From positions 1 through 64,000 of the forward strand of contig CANRCD010000001.1 of NCBI GenBank assembly GCA_947629005.1: a DNA stretch of 64,000 nucleotides, read 5' to 3'. Within the stretch, counting starts at the first letter, position 1. The number at the start of each line of letters is the position of its first letter. This DNA comes from an uncultured Clostridia bacterium (GTDB lineage Bacteria > Bacillota > Clostridia > UMGS1883). Made by a program: the position numbers and the translations under genes. This document shows, piece after piece, positions 60,041 through 64,000 of this stretch. The notes beneath the pieces were generated by a model. That model did no database searches, was not told the DNA's origin, and worked only from the letters and a program-made list of their open reading frames with translations.

Positions 60041-61523
60041 ATGCAAAAATTTAGAAAGCTGCTGGCCGTGCTGGTGTGTGCGGCAATGACGCTGACGGCG
60101 GCGCCGAGAATAACGCTGGCTGAGGAGACAACGGAGGAATTTCAATACCAAATGTAAATGAGGATTACGTTGTAATTTACAGGGTACAAAGGCGAAAATA
60201 CCGATATTACGCTTCCTTCAACCATAAGTGGTCTGCCTGTAACGGTTATAGGGGATAACGCGTTCGGCAACCATGCTGAACTAACAAGCGTAGTCATACC
60301 GGATGGCATAGTTGTAATAGGAAATATGGCGTTCAGCCGGTGCAAAAATCTTGTTAGCGTAGAACTGCCTAAAAGTTTGGTTCAAATTAAAGATCATGCT
60401 TTTGCGTGGTGTTCTGTATTAAAAACATTTCCATACCTGACGGAGTATCTACAATAGAGTCGGCGGCTTTTTTCAATGATAATGCTATTACTTATATTTA
60501 TATTCCAGGCAGCGTTGAATTTATAGGAACGCAAGCGTTTTCGATATGCAGTTATCTTGAAAATATAGAGGTCGATGCGGATAATCAGCATTACACGAGC
60601 GCTGGCGGAGTACTGTTTGATAAAGAAAAAAAGATTTTAATGCAATATCCTGTTAGTAACAAAAGAACCGCTTATTCTATACATGAAAGCGTCGAAACCA
60701 TAGGAATAGAAGCATTTTGCTACAGCAATTACCTTACTGAGATTTCAATCCCTGCAAGCGTTTCCTCAATCGATTTGAATGCGTTTTCTCATTGCCGCAG
60801 ACTTATAAATATTAGTGTGGCTCCCGAAAATAAAAATTACAAAGTCATAGATAACGTACTGTTTGATATTGACGCGCGCACTCTTTTAAGATATCCTTCG
60901 GGAAGCCCCAAAACAGTATATACAATACCTTCGGGAGTAACAACTATTGAAGCGTCGTCGTTTGACGACAGATCAAAACTACAAGAAGTTGTGATACCTG
61001 ACACAGTTACGTCAATAGGATTTGAAGCTTTTAATTTCTGCACAAATTTACGTAAAGTTGAAATCCCTAACAGCGTAGATACTTTACTGGATTTTACATT
61101 TGGCTACTGCGAAAATCTGACCGGCGTTTATATTCCCGAAAGCGTCACAGTTATTGAGAGTAATGTATTTGATAGCTGCCCCAGCCTTACAATATACGGT
61201 CGCGCGGGGAGAGATACGCCGACGATTACGGTATACCCTTCGTCGCGATAGACGGCCTCACTCCGTCCATATCCGAGGTTAAGGCTAAGGCCGAAGGCGG
61301 GACGGTGACCGTGACCGTCGAGGCCACGGAGATCAGTCCGTTTCAGTCCGTGATGGCCGTGGCCTTCGGCGCGGGCGGCGCAGTTATTGACAGCGCCGAG
61401 GTTGAAGGCGGTTCGGCCGCCCTTAACGGCGAAAATGTCAAAACCGTGAAGGTCTTTTGCTGGGACAGCCTCGAAAGCATGAGGCCGCTGTGCGAGGCAA
61501 AGGAAGCGGAGGTTACGCAGTAA
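60041..61523 (+). pseudogene. Frameshifted secreted BspA-like LRR protein
   Basis: It starts at ATG 60041 behind AAGGAGG with a signal peptide (FRKLLAVLVCAAMTLTAAP), but a stop follows after 38 codons. LRR repeats resume in another frame (ISGLPVTVIGDNAFGN, LTSVVIPDGIVVIGNMAF), shift again near 60420 and continue (60420-61200) as LRR_5 repeats. They shift once more near 61212 (GRAG then YADDYGIPFVAIDG) into the C-terminal part up to the stop at 61523. The middle is AT-rich, unlike both ends, suggesting recombination with a foreign copy. At least three frameshifts: a broken gene, or sequencing errors. Confidence 0.8.
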
Positions 61524-61564
61524 CGGTAAAAAATAAGAGGGCATAAGACCCCTTAAATATATAG

Positions 61565-61616
61565 CGTCCCCGACGCGACGGCCTATGCCCGTACCCTCAC
61601 GCGTCGGGGACGTTTT
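61565..61616 (+). terminator. Terminator-like hairpin after the LRR pseudogene
   Basis: CGTCCCCGACGCG (61565-61577) pairs with CGCGTCGGGGACG (61600-61612), a 13-bp stem with a 22-nt loop, followed by TTTT. Confidence 0.8.
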
Positions 61617-61807
61617 GTTTGCTGCCACAAAGCGTATAACGCCTAAGCCGGATCGCTTTTTAAAATTGACGCAGTCCTTTGGAATATTGAGTTTTCCAAT
61701 GGTTGGATGATAGATAATGAATAAGCGAACTGAATGGTTTGACAATAATTATACGGATTTACTCACTTTTGCCGATGAGGCAGCCAATGGGTATAAATAT
61801 TGTCTAA

Positions 61808-62074
61808 TCTTTCTCGGCTAAGGCGCATCCTTATGACAACGCTGTGATGAAGCGTTTCTTTAAGTACCTAAAAAAAGAATAGACCTACAGACGCCCATAT
61901 TGCTCTGTTGATGAACTCTACCAAAGTTTGTTTTCCTATATTCATGGCTTTTATAACTCGGTTTGGCCTTATTCTCACAATGACGTCCTGACTCCAAATA
62001 AAAGGAGGCTTTATTTGTGATTTCTTAGCACTTTTTTTCTTTTTTTCTGTCCACTTTATTGACATTGATCCACA
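61808..62074 (+). mobile_element. Remnant of an IS3-family element (3' end of orfB)
   Basis: In one plus frame: SAKAHPYDNAVMKRFFKYLKK, a stop, then SVDELYQSLFSYIHGFYNSV and YSHNDVLTPNKRR. This is the C-terminal end of an IS3 orfB (DDE) transposase with internal stops. It is followed at 62049-62074 by TGTCCACTTTATTGACATTG, which looks like the terminal inverted repeat. The 5' part of the element is missing; 61617-61807 holds nothing else I can identify. Confidence 0.75.
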
Positions 62075-62260
62075 TTAATCAAATATTTCTTCTTAAAAAT
62101 TTTCTGTGCTGAATAGAAAACAATTCGGCGATTTATTCCTCGTCAGAGAGTTCCTATCATGTTCTCACTTGCTCGGAATAGAGCGGGAGGCTGTCTGTAT
62201 CTGTTTTATTTAGTCTACTTCCCGTACACGAGATTAGCCTCGGGCTTATTTTACAACTGA

Positions 62261-64000
62261 TTATTCCGCCGCAGCGGGAGGCAGGGTAAGCGCCACAGCC
62301 TCCGTCTCGGGAAAAATTTTGTCCTTTGTCCATAGCATGGCTTTGACGGTCCTGCCATCGGCCGCGGCGAGCGGGACGCTCGCGGTGAAGAAGCCCTTCG
62401 CCGAGGCGGCGGTCAGAGCTTTTTCAAGCATATCTCCGTTATAGACCGCTATTGCTCCCATGTAACTGTCGCCTGCTATGTAGTCCTTCAGCAGCTCGGG
62501 GCGGAAGAGAGCCCTTATTTCTTCGCCGCCCGTTTCCAAGGTTATGGGGCTCTCAGGAGTCTCGAAGCCCTCAGCCAAGGATACGGTGAGGAGGCCGTCC
62601 GTCACGGCAAAGTCGAAGCTGCCGGACTCCAGCAAAAGTTTTGCCCTGAGCTGCCCGTTATGGTTCGTCATGCCGACATAGCTTACGCCTGCAATTTCCT
62701 TAAAGCCGCGGAGACTTTCTGGCGGAACGGGAAGATAAAGCTCTGCGGTGGTGTTCGCGGGGACGACGGCATGGTATCCGGTGAGGTCGCCGCTTTCGTC
62801 GGCCTTCCACTCGGAAATAACCGTACCGTAATAAGAGTCATAGCGGCCCGATACGCTTCTTATGCGCTCCTCATCGTTATACTGCGCTCCTGTGTCGGTT
62901 GTGGGCTGGAGAATAATTTTTTTAAAGCCGTCGTCAGAGGTTATGCCTGCCATATATCGGTACATCCACTCGGCCACGGAGCCGTAGGCAAAGTGGTTGT
63001 AGGAGTTCATCTCGGCGTCGCCGAAGCCGTTTTCGGCGTCGTATGAGTTCCACCGCTCCCACACTGTAGTTGCTCCTGCCCTGACCTCAAACAGCCACGA
63101 TGGCATTTCAGAGCTGAGCAGCAGGTCATAGCTGATGTCGGGACGGCCTGCGTCGCTCAGCGTCGGCGTTATTATGTTCGAGCCCATGAAGCCGACTGCC
63201 AGCGTGTTTTTGGCGTAACCGGAGCGTACGCTGTCCTTGTCGGGGTTTTCGTTTTTGATGTTTTCGGCGAGCATAGCTATAGCCTCGTCGCGCATCTCGT
63301 CCGAGGAGTACCAGCCGAGCTTAAGCATCCACAGCAGGGACGTTTGAGAATTGTCCTCTATGACGCCCGCCTTGCCCGCGTTCGCCATGAACAGCCCGTC
63401 GTAGCCGTCGAGGGATGAATGAACCGTCAGGCTGTGAGCCTCGCCGGCGGTGGCGCTGTATTCGCCCACAGTGTGCCAGTCCGTTTTGTCGGCGGAAAGC
63501 TCAACGGTGAAGCGGCGCGGATGGTTGGGGCATACGCCCTCCTTCATGCTGTGCTCATATACGCGGCAGTATATATCGGCGCGGCTCACAATTCGCTCCA
63601 TACCAAGGTCAACGGTTACCGAAATCGGCGAAGAGCTGATTTCGCTGCTCGGGTTTATATTTGAGCTGTAGCCCGTTCCCAAATTGCCATCCGTAAGATT
63701 AGGCAGCGTCCAGCCGTAATTGTTGAAGTCGTTGTCAGATTCGGCGGTCTTGTTCAGGGCGTAGTTTTCACCGTCATCGCCGCTGACCTCGAGCTCCATT
63801 ATCTGAAGCCTGTGTTCTCCGTCGTCGCTGGTGCCCGGGCCCGTCTCGTATGCGGTTATGCGCAGATATCTGGCGGATTCGGGTTCAAAGCGGGCCGAAA
63901 GCGCCGGATTGTCAAACGTAGGCGCGGGCAGACGCGTAACCCCCTCCGAATTTGTGTAAGTCACATAGGTCTCAAGGAAGGTCTGCTTCTGCCGCTCAAA
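62261..64000 (-). CDS. Alpha-L-rhamnosidase, GH78, C-terminal part (cut by the window edge)
   Basis: At least 579 codons; the frame runs open to the right edge, so the true start lies outside. Visible parts: a discoidin-like stretch (MELEVSGDDGENYALNKTAE ... PNLTDGNLGTG), then the later part of the GH78 (alpha/alpha)6 domain with VGFMGSNIITPTLSDAG, SWLFEVRAGATTVWERW, EMNSYNHFAYGSVAEWMYR and a C-terminal beta-sandwich (VPANTTAELYLPVP). It removes rhamnose from rhamnogalacturonan or glycosides, complementing the PL11 lyase. A discoidin module seems inserted before the distal half of the catalytic barrel. No terminator is obvious before 62261. Confidence 0.88.
   Translation of the reverse strand, partial: FERQKQTFLETYVTYTNSEGVTRLPAPTFDNPALSARFEPESARYLRITAYETGPGTSDDGEHRLQIMELEVSGDDGENYALNKTAESDNDFNNYGWTLPNLTDGNLGTGYSSNINPSSEISSSPISVTVDLGMERIVSRADIYCRVYEHSMKEGVCPNHPRRFTVELSADKTDWHTVGEYSATAGEAHSLTVHSSLDGYDGLFMANAGKAGVIEDNSQTSLLWMLKLGWYSSDEMRDEAIAMLAENIKNENPDKDSVRSGYAKNTLAVGFMGSNIITPTLSDAGRPDISYDLLLSSEMPSWLFEVRAGATTVWERWNSYDAENGFGDAEMNSYNHFAYGSVAEWMYRYMAGITSDDGFKKIILQPTTDTGAQYNDEERIRSVSGRYDSYYGTVISEWKADESGDLTGYHAVVPANTTAELYLPVPPESLRGFKEIAGVSYVGMTNHNGQLRAKLLLESGSFDFAVTDGLLTVSLAEGFETPESPITLETGGEEIRALFRPELLKDYIAGDSYMGAIAVYNGDMLEKALTAASAKGFFTASVPLAAADGRTVKAMLWTKDKIFPETEAVALTLPPAAAE

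Overview
The window reads as a chromosomal segment of an anaerobic, spore-forming clostridium, most likely of the Oscillospirales/Ruminococcaceae type. This is an inference from gene content. Gram-positive promoters and strong AGGAGG-type ribosome binding sites are everywhere. Sporulation-associated genes (a SpoVB/YabM-like flippase, YtxC) and the Firmicutes-type Prp-processed L27 are present. Anaerobic redox genes include NfnAB, a ferredoxin-type aldo/keto reductase and an NADP-type glutamate dehydrogenase. Four large enzymes target plant or host glycans. Coding density is high and base composition moderate. The exceptions are a few AT-rich scars of insertion sequences and one broken leucine-rich-repeat gene.

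Layout. 1-7.1 kb: tRNA-Val and tRNA-Met, nadE, a giant secreted GH43-like protein, and a decayed IS481-like element. 7.1-16.5 kb: tRNA-Leu, a COG2426 membrane protein, metK, recD2, queG, yajC, sfsA, a GNAT enzyme, an aldo/keto reductase and a TfoX-like protein. 16.6-22.4 kb: cca, a lipid kinase, and the conserved hup-mazG-spoVB-yesL block on the minus strand. 22.5-32.6 kb: an IS scar, aroF, an orphan Wzz, a GH36 alpha-galactosidase, a MATE pump, a secreted ComEC-like hydrolase, an SH3 protein, pyk, and an SCP2 protein with a histone-H1-like tail. 32.7-35.5 kb: a methionine ABC transporter (metQ-metN-metI). 35.6-46.7 kb: gdhA with a structured leader, rplU-prp-rpmA, a DUF4380-like protein, a two-component system, ytxC, a DUF6873-like protein, an RpiB-like isomerase, ttcA and rplM-rpsI. 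46.8-64 kb: a PL11 rhamnogalacturonan lyase, nfnAB, LRR genes, tRNA-Pro, azlCD, a Cof phosphatase, a Y-family polymerase/kinase/YolD operon, a probable 6S-like RNA, a broken BspA-like gene, an IS3 scar, and a GH78 rhamnosidase that runs off the right edge.

How the parts work together. PL11, GH78, GH36 and the GH43-like protein together suggest secreted or intracellular breakdown of rhamnogalacturonan I and galactosyl side chains, although the genes are scattered. NfnAB, gdhA, pyk and aroF are central metabolism. MetK and the Met transporter bracket methionine/SAM supply.

The most striking observations are these. (1) The methionine-binding lipoprotein MetQ has its two halves in swapped order, a natural circular permutation. 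(2) A roughly 200-nt rod-shaped RNA at 59726-59928 has its own promoter and terminator and resembles 6S RNA. (3) A three-segment, mutually exclusive hairpin element sits directly behind two tRNA genes at opposite ends of the window. (4) A compact three-way-junction leader precedes gdhA. (5) A SCP2 domain is fused to a lysine/alanine/proline-rich tail. Most vegetative promoters also share a TGn extended -10 element.
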